Part shown: in pieces, positions 1 to 7,487 of the stretch
Numbering within the stretch: the stretch's first letter is position 1
Layout: each line of letters opens with the position of its first letter
Assembly (NCBI GenBank): GCA_029548715.1
Contig: JAKPMW010000312.1
Coordinates: 1-13,305 of the forward strand
DNA: 13,305 nt
Source of the DNA: Spirochaetota bacterium
GTDB lineage: Bacteria > Spirochaetota > JAGLSM01 > JAKPMW01
Reading direction: 5' to 3'
Made by a program: the position numbers and the translations under genes
Notes under the pieces: model-generated
The model's database searches: none
Told to the model about the DNA's origin: nothing
The model's input: only the letters and a program-made list of their open reading frames with translations

Positions 1-329
1 CAGAAAAACGCGACACCCGCAAGATACCCGGCCCGAAGCGGATAGCCCCCGGGGTGACCTGCCAGCCGGAAGCAAAAGTGCAGAAAAAGCGCGGGAATCA
101 GACACCAGCCAAGCGCCCCGATCCTGTACCAGGACCAGAGCCAGTCCGGGTCATTGGCGGGATCAAGGGCGGTAAGCGCGAGAACACTCGTTGCCCAGAG
201 TGCATTGGCGATGCAGAGTGCAGCATGAATCCGGTTGAGCACGCCACGGGGGTCCCGCCGCAATACCTGCAGCCCCTGAAAAAGGCTGATGCCGATCAGC
301 CCCGCAAGGATCAGTTCAAACAGATTCAT
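1..329 (-). CDS. 7TM-type sensor protein, N-terminal part (partial)
   Basis: Reading the minus strand from the ATG at 329, an open frame runs off the left edge of the window (109 complete codons, no stop). The product begins MNLFELILAGLIGISLF and has at least three hydrophobic segments, at about residues 3-20, 35-53 and 68-89, with a fourth starting near 100. The stretch around residues 64-90, with motif WSWYRIGALGWCLIP followed by ALFLHF, resembles the N-terminal 7TM region found in front of histidine kinase, diguanylate cyclase and similar output domains. That output domain would lie outside the window, so the function is unknown beyond a membrane sensor. A second ATG at 334 is out of frame and hits a stop after two codons, so 329 is the better start. 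The ribosome binding site is weak. The gene is divergent from cutA. Confidence 0.65.
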   Translation of the reverse strand, partial: MNLFELILAGLIGISLFQGLQVLRRDPRGVLNRIHAALCIANALWATSVLALTALDPANDPDWLWSWYRIGALGWCLIPALFLHFCFRLAGHPGGYPLRAGYLAGVAFF

Positions 330-508
330 TCCATTACCAGCCACCAGATGGTATTCGGATACTGTATCACAGGAGAAAGCCGGACGCCAGCCGGGCTCTG
401 CGCCTTGCGCCAGACAGGAAGTGACCTCACGAGGAATGTTCTTTTTGCGTGCTGAAACCGAAGCCCTTGCACATACCCGGAGGCTGCGCCGCGTTCGCGC
501 ATTTGTCC

Positions 509-537
509 TTGACACACAGCTGCCTCTGCCATACAAT
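509..537 (+). promoter_or_regulatory. sigma-70 promoter of cutA
   Basis: A perfect -35 hexamer TTGACA (509-514) and a -10 hexamer TACAAT (532-537, 5 of 6) are separated by exactly 17 bases. Transcription would start near 544, about 35 bases before the cutA ATG. An AAGGA ribosome binding site (566-570) lies in between. This is the best promoter match in the window. Confidence 0.8.
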
Positions 538-578
538 CTCCGCAGGACATCCAGAAATACAGATAAAGGACGGGCCGT

Positions 579-893
579 ATGCGCATAGTCATTTCGAACT
601 GCCGGCCGGAAGAGGCTGACCGCATCGTCGATACCCTGCTTTCCGAAAAACTCATCTCAAGCTGCAATATTTTGCCCAGCATTACCACAAAGGCACACTG
701 GAAGGGCGAAATCCAGACCGAGCAGGAGACTATCCTGATCATGCGAACCAGAGCCGAACTGGTCTGGCAGCTTGAGAGTCGCATTCTTGAAATCAATTCG
801 TTTGAAATGCCCGAGGTCGCGGCAATTGAGGTTCAGGAATGGAACAAGAAGTATCTCAAATGGATCTACGATTCGACAAAGCCGACAGGCTGA
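579..893 (+). CDS. cutA: CutA-type divalent cation tolerance protein
   Basis: The 104-residue product has normal CutA length and motif order: SSCNILPSI at residues 27-35, WKGEIQTEQE at 41-50, the central ILIMRT strand at 52-57, EMPEVAAIEV at 76-85, and a terminal Y..WI segment near 92-96. CutA proteins are small cytoplasmic trimers with a ferredoxin-like fold, linked to copper/divalent cation tolerance in E. coli, though their biochemical role is unsettled. The His that usually precedes the PEV motif (HPYEVPE in most homologues) is Asn here. The start is supported by AAGGA at 566-570 with an 8-base spacer. The gene appears monocistronic: it has its own strong promoter and a hairpin about 30 bases after the stop. 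Confidence 0.93.
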   Translation: MRIVISNCRPEEADRIVDTLLSEKLISSCNILPSITTKAHWKGEIQTEQETILIMRTRAELVWQLESRILEINSFEMPEVAAIEVQEWNKKYLKWIYDSTKPTG

Positions 894-920
894 CGTGGTT
901 TACCAGGCACTACACTCCGC

Positions 921-950
921 AAACAGCAGCGCCGGGCGCTGCTGTTTGCA
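921..950 (+). terminator. hairpin terminator after cutA
   Basis: A perfect 13-bp inverted repeat (AAACAGCAGCGCC, 921-933, and its complement, 935-947) surrounds a single central G. In practice about 11 bp would pair with a 5-base loop. The 3' arm ends in TTT but no long T-run follows, so it may be a weak or Rho-assisted terminator. It lies 27 bases after the cutA stop and 41 before the cyclase start. Confidence 0.6.
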
Positions 951-988
951 TTTCATGACCTGATCTCATCCTGCAATGGACACCTTCC

Positions 989-2737
989 ATGGAAAACAAA
1001 AGATTTGACCGGCCCTGGGCTATCGGCGTCTCGTATCTGGCCGTCACCATCGGCGCCAATCTCCTTGCCGTCATCGGAAACTCGGTCCTGATGTCCTATG
1101 GGCTCTTTCTGTCCCCCTCTGAGCACAGCCAGTTTGTCAGGGCAGTCGAACTCTCCCTGGACTACGAAGCAGTGCTGCAGCTCCTCTCGTTTGGAATCCC
1201 GACCCTGCTGGTGATGCTATATATCCGTCCGATTCATCAGGCCCTGCGCAGCGGATCGATCAGTGATCCCCGTGCCAGACGGCATGTCCTGAATGCACCC
1301 CTCGTCATCTCCCTCTGCAGTCTTGTGGGCTGGATCATTGCCATCATTGAGATCGTCATCCTGCACGGACTGATCCTGCAATCCGAAGGCAACCTCCTTT
1401 CGATCATGGGAAAAAATATCGTCATCGCGTTTTTAACGGGTGTCTTCTGTTTTGTGCTCACCTTTTACTCGCTTGAACTGATGGCCCGTCGCTGGCTTGT
1501 GCCCCGTTTCTTTCCCGACAACAAGCTGACCGAAGTCCCGGGCGTCATCCGGCTGTCAATCAGGGCCCGCCTGTTTATCTTCTGGCTGGCCATCATGGTT
1601 TTTCCCTCTGCCATCTGGATAACGATTACCCTCTCCCTCCTGCCCCGTGCCGGAGCCGAAGATCTGGTTCCTGTTGCCATCAACCTGGGCCTGATCCTCC
1701 TCTTTCTCGGATCGCTGATCACCCATCTTTTGGCCGGAACCTGGCAAAAACCCCTGATCGAGATGAAACAGGCCACGGACAATATCCGGGCGGGTGATTA
1801 CAGCATCGAGGTCGGAGTCCGCTCGGTGGACGAAGCCGGCCACCTCGGCGAAGGCATCAACGAGATGACCGGCGGCCTGCGCGAAAAGGAATTCATCAAG
1901 GACACCCTGGGACGGATTGTCGACCCGGCGGTCCGGGACCATCTTTTGCGGGGCAAGATCACCCTCGGGGGAGAGATCCGGGATGCGGTCATCCTGTTCA
2001 GCGATATCCGCAGCTTTACCACCCTGTCCGAATCCATGCACCCCGGCGAGATCGTCATCCTGTTGAATGCCTATTTTTCCCGCATGGCAGCCTGTGTCAC
2101 ACGGGCGGGCGGGGTAGTCAACAAGTACATGGGTGATGGAATGATGGCGCTCTTTGGAGTCCCGCGGCAGATCGAGCACCCGGCTGACAGGGCCCTCGAG
2201 TGTGCCAGTCAGATGCAGTACGAACTTGAGGCCCTCAACACCGAGCGGGGAGCACTGGGCCTCCAGCCAATCGAGGCAGGCATCGGCCTGCATGGGGGCA
2301 AGGTCCTGGCTGGCAACATCGGTTCGGCCGAGCGGCTTGAGTATACCGTTATCGGGGATGCCGTCAATGCCGCCTCACGGATGGAGGGGCTCACCAAGGA
2401 ATTCGGTGCACGAATCGTTTTTAGTGAGGAGATCCTGCGCAGACTGGATACACCCGAAAAATTTTCCAGACGCTTTCTTGGCAGGGCGCATGTCAAGGGC
2501 CGCAGCGAATCCCTGGCCGTTTTCGAATCGCTTGATGCCGCCTGGCCCCACGCCGTCCGGGCTGCCCGTCTGGCTGCGGCACCCCACATCGAGCGGGCAA
2601 TCATTGCCAGGGCAGGCGGCGATCTCAGTGAGGCTCGCCGCAGGCTGGAAGAGGCGGAACGCTGTTCCCCCGAAGACCCGGCAGTGCGCTACCTGCGTGC
2701 CCGGCTCGAAAAGGACGATGGCAATCAATCAGAGTAA
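989..2737 (+). CDS. Membrane adenylate cyclase, class III (6TM-HAMP-cyclase)
   Basis: The 582-residue product makes cAMP from ATP at the inner membrane. Six hydrophobic segments (about 11-40, 62-80, 102-130, 143-166, 192-218 and 227-250) lead into a HAMP linker (about 250-300) and a class III nucleotidyl cyclase domain (about 325-500). Metal-binding aspartates are D339 (FSDIRSF) and D383 (KYMGDG). Transition-state residues are N460 and R464 (NAASRME). The purine-specifying pair is K379 and T453 (EYTVIGD), the Lys/Thr combination of ATP-specific bacterial cyclases, so cAMP is expected rather than cGMP. A C-terminal helical tail (about 520-575, with a GDLSEARRRLEEAE stretch) looks like a single TPR-like repeat. 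The start at 989 has only a weak GGA upstream; an ATG at 976 is out of frame. The stop is 6 bases from the stop of the convergent flavodoxin gene. Confidence 0.93.
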   Translation: MENKRFDRPWAIGVSYLAVTIGANLLAVIGNSVLMSYGLFLSPSEHSQFVRAVELSLDYEAVLQLLSFGIPTLLVMLYIRPIHQALRSGSISDPRARRHVLNAPLVISLCSLVGWIIAIIEIVILHGLILQSEGNLLSIMGKNIVIAFLTGVFCFVLTFYSLELMARRWLVPRFFPDNKLTEVPGVIRLSIRARLFIFWLAIMVFPSAIWITITLSLLPRAGAEDLVPVAINLGLILLFLGSLITHLLAGTWQKPLIEMKQATDNIRAGDYSIEVGVRSVDEAGHLGEGINEMTGGLREKEFIKDTLGRIVDPAVRDHLLRGKITLGGEIRDAVILFSDIRSFTTLSESMHPGEIVILLNAYFSRMAACVTRAGGVVNKYMGDGMMALFGVPRQIEHPADRALECASQMQYELEALNTERGALGLQPIEAGIGLHGGKVLAGNIGSAERLEYTVIGDAVNAASRMEGLTKEFGARIVFSEEILRRLDTPEKFSRRFLGRAHVKGRSESLAVFESLDAAWPHAVRAARLAAAPHIERAIIARAGGDLSEARRRLEEAERCSPEDPAVRYLRARLEKDDGNQSE

Positions 2738-2743
2738 AACCCG

Positions 2744-3253
2744 TCAGCGGCACTCGGACCGGACGGTATCAATCAGGGGCCTGATATCGTCCCGCCGGAC
2801 ATTGTCGATCCCCCGACGCTTGTGTTCCCTGGCATCCGGTGACTTTGAAAGCGACATAACCATGCGAAACATCAGCCGGTGGAAAAACCTGAGCCTGCCA
2901 ACATCGATCGCCCCGCCAAAATGCCAAAACCGGATAGCCTCGCGCAGTGCAGCGGGGACATTCCGCTTGACGACCGCTGCATGCTCTTCCACCTTCGCTG
3001 CCGGCGTGGTGGAAACCGTGAATGCATAGAGACGTTTTTGTGCAAGCACTCCCGCATGCCGCTCGGCCCACTTGCGCAGGAGCCAGCCCCCTGCGTACAC
3101 CGAGCCCCCCATGACAACACAATCGTACCCCGAGGGATCAGGCTGTCCCTTCGAACCCGCCTCGATGCACTCGAACCCGAGTTCGGTGGCAACCCAGACT
3201 GCATACTGCCTCGTGGTACCATAATGGCTGGCATATACAACAACACCTTTCAT
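2744..3253 (-). CDS. Flavodoxin-like (HemG/Flavodoxin_5-type) protein
   Basis: The 169-residue product opens with a flavodoxin FMN-phosphate loop, VVYASHYGTTRQYA at residues 5-18. A second flavin-contact loop, GGSVYAGG, is at 49-56, and STTP at 81-84 fits the third. The overall pattern resembles the Flavodoxin_5 group, which includes HemG-type protoporphyrinogen oxidase, but no haem genes are nearby. The safe call is a cytoplasmic FMN-binding electron-transfer or oxidoreductase protein. A basic, Phe/Met-rich stretch at about 117-134 (RLRFFHRLMFRM) may be a membrane-proximal helix. The start is supported by GAGAGGGG at 3267-3260 and a candidate promoter further upstream. The gene is divergent from the CAP-domain gene and convergent with the adenylate cyclase gene. 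Confidence 0.8.
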   Translation of the reverse strand: MKGVVVYASHYGTTRQYAVWVATELGFECIEAGSKGQPDPSGYDCVVMGGSVYAGGWLLRKWAERHAGVLAQKRLYAFTVSTTPAAKVEEHAAVVKRNVPAALREAIRFWHFGGAIDVGRLRFFHRLMFRMVMSLSKSPDAREHKRRGIDNVRRDDIRPLIDTVRSECR

Positions 3254-3285
3254 GTACGACCCCTCTCACAGCTTGCTCCGGTTCC

Positions 3286-3314
3286 ATCCTACGGGTAACA
3301 CGTTATCCTGTAAA
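3286..3314 (-). promoter_or_regulatory. candidate sigma-70 promoter of the flavodoxin gene
   Basis: On the minus strand TTTACA (3314-3309, 5 of 6 to the -35 consensus) and TAGGAT (3291-3286, 4 of 6 to the -10 consensus) are 17 bases apart. A start near 3279 would leave a short leader containing the GAGAGGGG ribosome binding site before the ATG at 3253. The rest of the 211-base divergent gap to 3464 is fairly AT-rich; no convincing promoter for the plus-strand CAP gene was found there. Confidence 0.5.
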
Positions 3315-3464
3315 GAAATAATTGCACTCCGGCACCGGATATACCGATTTTCGGGAACCCCCGCAAAAATCTGCAACAAATTCGCCCTGTTTACCCCAAA
3401 ACCCTGCAATCTCCCGATCAATTCAGTGTCTCTCTTCATCATCACACCACAGGAGAATTCCGGC

Positions 3465-4754
3465 ATGCGCTCAGCTCTTGCAATCGTCATCCTCGTCCTG
3501 CTGACATCCTCAATCCTCTCAGCAGCCAGCACAACCCTCAGCGTCTCTTCATCCCAGGAACCAACCAGCTACCCGCCTGTCTGGATCGAAAAGGGTGCCA
3601 GCATCAGGCTTGATGTCAGTGGAACATGGAGCATGTGGACTCCAAGCTGGGCACCTGTTGACTGGCGCGGGCATACGTATTTTCGAGCCACAGCGGGACA
3701 GCACCTTGGCCGCCTGATGGCAGCCATCGAGGGAGGCACCCCGTTTGCCGTCACAAGCGGAACTGTCTGGCGCAGTCCTGTCAGTGGATACCTCATCCTC
3801 TATCCGCACCGCGAAGGCTACAAGCATCTGGCAACAACGGGAAAACTGACAGTCCGGGTCAGCGGGCATACCCATAAACCCCTTGTTCTCCCAGCCGAGG
3901 CGAGGAAGGTACTTGAAAACTATAGAAAGGAATACCTTGGAAGCAGGATCACCTCACTCAACTGGACGGGGGACCTCTCGGGATGCAACGCCGGGACCCT
4001 GCCTGCATCCGTTCTGGACAAGGTTTTGCTGCGGATCAATTATTTTCGCAAGATGACCGGCCTGGGGCCGGTCCGGTTTACGGCCGAACGGAACCGGCTC
4101 GCCCAGCACGCCGCCCTGATCATGCTGGCAAACAAGCGGCTCTCGCATTATCCGGATACATCCTGGCGCTGCTACAGCGAAGAGGGAAAAAGGGGGGCCG
4201 GAGCCTCCAATCTCGGCCTGACCTCGCTTGAGCGGATCATCACCGAATTCATTGAGGACCCGGGCGCAGGCAACGCCGCCTGCGGCCACCGGCGCTGGGT
4301 ACTGTATTCTGCCGCATCCGAATTCGGCTTCGGGGCAGCGATGGACACATCCCACTACAGTTTCGCTGCCGAAGCCCTCTACGTCACCGGTAGCCGCAAT
4401 TCGGGTGCAGCCAAACCCGAATACATCGCCTGGCCCCCAAAAGGCTATGTGCCCGACACCCTTGTGTTCCCCCGGGGCTCATTCTCACTCCCCGGAACAG
4501 CCCGGTCGGTCAATCTGTCGAAGGCTCGTGTCCGCATGCAGGGATCAGACGGCAGTACGATTCCGGTCAGCCTCAACCCGCTTCACACCGTCGGAGACCC
4601 CGGCATCACCTGGGAAATCCTTCCGGCCAACCAGGACCTGGCTGCCTTTCGCCTGAAATGGCGCAACAAGCCGGTGAAAGTCACAGTAGACGGGATCCTC
4701 GTTGACGGAGCTGCCAAAAGCTGGGAATACACCTTTATCATGCTGGCCCCGTAA
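3465..4754 (+). CDS. Secreted CAP-domain protein with PA-IL-like N-terminal domain
   Basis: The frame is open from 3252, but the start is placed at 3465: AGGAG lies at 3451-3455 and the product then begins with a signal peptide (MRSALAIVILVLLTSSILSA, likely cleaved near residue 20). The mature protein has three parts. Residues about 28-133 (W..KG..IRLDVSGTW, then GQHLGRL, then SGYLILYPH) resemble the PA-IL/LecA-like carbohydrate-binding fold. Residues about 183-310 form a CAP (SCP/PR-1) domain of the bacterial type with SHYPDTSWRCY (H228, C236), GASNLG (246-251) and CGHRRWVL (C273, H275). Residues about 325-429 look like a C-terminal beta-sandwich. The protein should be periplasmic or extracellular. 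CAP domains have varied roles (lipid, peptide or protease-related), so the exact activity is open. Three cysteines (174, 236, 273) would allow one disulphide. Confidence 0.8.
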   Translation: MRSALAIVILVLLTSSILSAASTTLSVSSSQEPTSYPPVWIEKGASIRLDVSGTWSMWTPSWAPVDWRGHTYFRATAGQHLGRLMAAIEGGTPFAVTSGTVWRSPVSGYLILYPHREGYKHLATTGKLTVRVSGHTHKPLVLPAEARKVLENYRKEYLGSRITSLNWTGDLSGCNAGTLPASVLDKVLLRINYFRKMTGLGPVRFTAERNRLAQHAALIMLANKRLSHYPDTSWRCYSEEGKRGAGASNLGLTSLERIITEFIEDPGAGNAACGHRRWVLYSAASEFGFGAAMDTSHYSFAAEALYVTGSRNSGAAKPEYIAWPPKGYVPDTLVFPRGSFSLPGTARSVNLSKARVRMQGSDGSTIPVSLNPLHTVGDPGITWEILPANQDLAAFRLKWRNKPVKVTVDGILVDGAAKSWEYTFIMLAP

Positions 4755-4843
4755 CCGGCCGGCCACCGCCTCGCAGCCGGTTAGCGGCAGCGGAAACATG
4801 GCAACCCCGGCAAGTGCGCGACCATTCCCCTTCGCGCTGCTCC

Positions 4844-4880
4844 AGGCGTAGTCCTCGAAGGGGAGACTGCGCCTGTTTTC
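4844..4880 (+). terminator. candidate terminator after the CAP-domain gene
   Basis: AGGCGTAGTC (4844-4853) pairs with GACTGCGCCT (4865-4874), ten pairs including one G-U, around an 11-base loop. GTTTTC follows at 4875-4880. The T-run is short, so efficiency is uncertain. The loop contains one arm of another inverted repeat (4826-4834 with 4856-4864) that competes with this stem. It sits in the 183-base convergent gap between the CAP and histidine kinase genes. Confidence 0.45.
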
Positions 4881-4904
4881 TGCCGGGACAAGACATTGTG
4901 CCTT

Positions 4905-4947
4905 AGCCCCCCGGATTGGCGCACAACAACGCCGAATTCAGGGGGCT
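4905..4947. repeat. inverted repeat at the 3' end of the histidine kinase gene
   Basis: AGCCCCC (4905-4911) pairs with GGGGGCT (4941-4947). Inside it GGATT pairs with AATTC (one G-U) and GGCG with CGCC, with one bulged base and an 8-base loop. The kinase stop codon (4940-4938) lies within the stem. No T-run follows on either strand, so it is not a classical terminator. It may protect the 3' end of the kinase transcript or act in Rho-independent pausing. Confidence 0.4.
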
Positions 4948-7487
4948 GGACGATCCCCTCCAAACGCAGGCAGATCTACATGAAAGACCGTCCCCTCGGG
5001 TTCGTTGTGCTCAAACCCCAGGTGCCCCCCATGTTCCTTGACAATCCCGTAGCTGATCGACAGCCCCAATCCGGTCCCCAGTCCTGTTGGCTTGGTGGTA
5101 AAAAAAGGATCGAAAATCCTTTCGCTCGCCTCTGCCGGAAGTCCGCACCCCCGGTCTGCCACGGAAATCCGGACCCAGACACCATCCCGCTCAGACAGGC
5201 GCGATCCGGTAATGGTAATCCGCTTGTCGGGAGAATACCCGGGATGCCGTTCGTTAAGCGCATCCCGGGCGTTGGTCAGCAGATTGAGCAGCACCTGCTG
5301 GATCTGCGCAGCCGAACAGGAAATCAGTGGCAAATCCGCCTCAAGATCGACATCGGCCTGGATCTCGTCCTTTTCAAGCAGCTTGCGGGAAAGCGAAAGG
5401 ATCCCCGAGATGACCTCGGCAGGCGAAACCGGAATGCGCCGCACGTCACTCTGCCGGGAAAAGGTCAGGAGATTGCGCACGATCTCCGAAATCCTGAGCC
5501 CCTCACTGATGATCTCCGAACTCCATGAGCGCCAGATTTCTTCACTCTCGGGGATCCGGTCATGGAGCAGCTGGGCATAATTGATCATCCCCATCAGGGG
5601 GTTATTGATCTCATGTGCAACCCCATTGGCCAGTGTCCCGACGGACGACAGTTTTTGCTCCTGCCGCAACTGGGACTCAAGCCGGACCCGCTCCTCTTCG
5701 GACCGCTTGAGGGGCGTCATGTCCATGATTGTCCCCATGGCCCTGACCGGTCGCCCGACCGAGTCCTGCTCGACCACCCGGCCCCTCGACAGGATCTGCA
5801 GCCAGTGCCCGTCCCGGTGGCGCATCCTCGTTTCACAGCGATAGACCCGCTCGGGGTGTGCAAGAAATCCGATGATAGCCTCGTTCACCCGCTCGCGATC
5901 ATCCGGATGAACCAGGCGCCGCCAGTCGATCTGGCCATCCTTGAGGGGCATATCCCCGGGAGTATACCCGAAGATCTGGCAGTAGCGGGGACTCACATAG
6001 AGAGTATTTTCACCCACATTCCAGTCCCAGAGCCCATCCTCCATGGACTCCACTGCATTCCGGAAGCGGTGATTCATGGCATCGAGCTCCCGCTCGATCC
6101 TGCGCCGCTCACTGATATCATTGATGATCGCCAAGACTGACTCCCTGCCGTCATACGTCACAGCAATAGTTGAGACCTCGGCCTCAAAGGGTGTCCCGTC
6201 AAGCCTCCTGAAAACAAACGACGCCTTCGTCAACAGACCGGACTCGCTGGCAAAGGGCGAATACCTGCCCGTCTCATCGCCCGGGAGACACCCGGTGATT
6301 TTTTCGCCTGTCATCACCGCAGCCCGGCCAGCCCCGAAAATGCGGACAGCGGCCGGATTGACATAGGCAAAACGGCCTTCATGCACAACGACTATCGCTT
6401 CGGGAGAAAGTTCTACCAGAACGCGATAGCGCTCTTCACTCTCAAGCACTTCCTGTTCGCGCCTGTTGACCGAATGGCGCATCTCGTTAAAGATCCTTGC
6501 CATTCCGGAAAATTCTTCAAGCCGGGGAACAATGTCTCCCTGGGTAAAATCGCCCTGGGCGATATGGGCGGCATGCGCAGTAAACGAATCAATCGAGCGC
6601 AGGAGCTCCCGCGAAATACGCCGAAACGCAATCCAGATCGCAACGAGGAGGATGAGCATCAGGGGAATGAAGACCCAGACCACAATCCTGAGGGGAGCGT
6701 ATACCGTCTCCTCGCTGCGCGAGAAAATGAGAAACCAGCCAGTCCGCGGCAAGCGCATCGCCGAAACCAGCATATTGGTTCCGTTTTCTTCTTCCTTGTA
6801 AAAGAGGACTTCCTGGGAGGGCTGCTGCTCGATCTCAAACAGGAGCCTCGTCGCGCTGGCCCGCTGCATGACCCGGACGGAATCATGATGCACAATGTAT
6901 GAGCCCACCCGGTCTGCAATACTGATGCAGCCTTCAGGAAAGCGGCCTGCTCCACCAACATGACGCGAAAGCTCATCAAGCCGGACCACTCCGACGACGA
7001 CCCCCTGGGAAAACGGAACAGCAATCTTCATTGCAGGGCGGCCCGTAGCCGGCGAGATGAAGACAGGGGACCACCAGGCAGCATTGAAACGATACGGCTG
7101 GACAAAATGATCGGCCCGGGAATAATCACTTCCCAGAAGATTCGCATCCGGAGGGACCACCATCTGCACCCTGCCCAAGGTATCAAGAATATGAATGTTT
7201 TCGAAATATGGCCAGACCCGGATCCGGGTTTCAAGCCGCTCATGCCAGAATCCGGGATCGATCCCGAGAGCGAGCGAAAGCTGCTTGAGAAGATCGTGCG
7301 GTTCCTGCATGACCCGGTCAACCATGGTCGAAAGCGCCCTCGTAAGCACCCGGCCCTCCGACTCAAGATGTTTGACAAGGGCCAGTTGCAAAAGCGCGCC
7401 GCCGGCGACAAAAATCGCCGTTGTCGTGCACAGCGCTGCAAGGAGCACAACCAGATAGCGTTTGTGCAATGCAATCGTGTGTTTCAT
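4938..7487 (-). CDS. Sensor histidine kinase (Cache-like sensor, HAMP, two PAS)
   Basis: The frame is open to 7556, but the start is placed at 7487, where ATG overlaps the upstream stop as ATGA, giving 849 residues. A TM helix (about 9-37) is followed by a ~225-residue extracytoplasmic domain with Cache-like features (FENIHILDTLGRV, then PVFISPATGRP and VVVGVVRLDEL), a second TM (about 264-290), HAMP (about 290-345), PAS (about 351-460) and a second PAS of the PAS_3 type with PAC (about 472-597). The phosphoacceptor H625 lies in ANGVAHEINNPL. The ATPase domain shows the N-box N735/N739, the G1 box DRGCGLP (778-784), FDPFFTTKP (792-800) and the G2 box TGLGLS. It autophosphorylates and would pass phosphate to a response regulator, but none is encoded in the window. 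It is translationally coupled to the lipoprotein upstream, which is its likely ligand-presenting partner. Confidence 0.93.
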   Translation of the reverse strand: MKHTIALHKRYLVVLLAALCTTTAIFVAGGALLQLALVKHLESEGRVLTRALSTMVDRVMQEPHDLLKQLSLALGIDPGFWHERLETRIRVWPYFENIHILDTLGRVQMVVPPDANLLGSDYSRADHFVQPYRFNAAWWSPVFISPATGRPAMKIAVPFSQGVVVGVVRLDELSRHVGGAGRFPEGCISIADRVGSYIVHHDSVRVMQRASATRLLFEIEQQPSQEVLFYKEEENGTNMLVSAMRLPRTGWFLIFSRSEETVYAPLRIVVWVFIPLMLILLVAIWIAFRRISRELLRSIDSFTAHAAHIAQGDFTQGDIVPRLEEFSGMARIFNEMRHSVNRREQEVLESEERYRVLVELSPEAIVVVHEGRFAYVNPAAVRIFGAGRAAVMTGEKITGCLPGDETGRYSPFASESGLLTKASFVFRRLDGTPFEAEVSTIAVTYDGRESVLAIINDISERRRIERELDAMNHRFRNAVESMEDGLWDWNVGENTLYVSPRYCQIFGYTPGDMPLKDGQIDWRRLVHPDDRERVNEAIIGFLAHPERVYRCETRMRHRDGHWLQILSRGRVVEQDSVGRPVRAMGTIMDMTPLKRSEEERVRLESQLRQEQKLSSVGTLANGVAHEINNPLMGMINYAQLLHDRIPESEEIWRSWSSEIISEGLRISEIVRNLLTFSRQSDVRRIPVSPAEVISGILSLSRKLLEKDEIQADVDLEADLPLISCSAAQIQQVLLNLLTNARDALNERHPGYSPDKRITITGSRLSERDGVWVRISVADRGCGLPAEASERIFDPFFTTKPTGLGTGLGLSISYGIVKEHGGHLGFEHNEPEGTVFHVDLPAFGGDRPAP

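Noticed and set aside
1556..2293. Long minus-strand open frame (245 codons) inside the adenylate cyclase gene
   Set aside because: It has no recognisable domain and lies opposite a gene with intact catalytic motifs. High GC makes such antisense frames common.
3252..3464. In-frame upstream extension of the CAP-domain gene (71 extra residues from the ATG at 3252)
   Set aside because: The extension has no ribosome binding site, lacks a signal-like start and would bury the clear signal peptide that begins at 3465 after AGGAG.
4903..4939. Similarity to the transposase remnant: TTAGCC and AACGCCGAATTC occur at 4903-4939 and at 10965-11005 with similar spacing
   Set aside because: The intervening bases differ in length and sequence, and no transposase-like translation appears at 4903-4939, so common origin is not supported.
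4896..5580. Plus-strand open frames of 160-210 codons opposite the histidine kinase
   Set aside because: They are antisense shadows of the HisKA/HATPase region, with no signal, domain or ribosome binding site.
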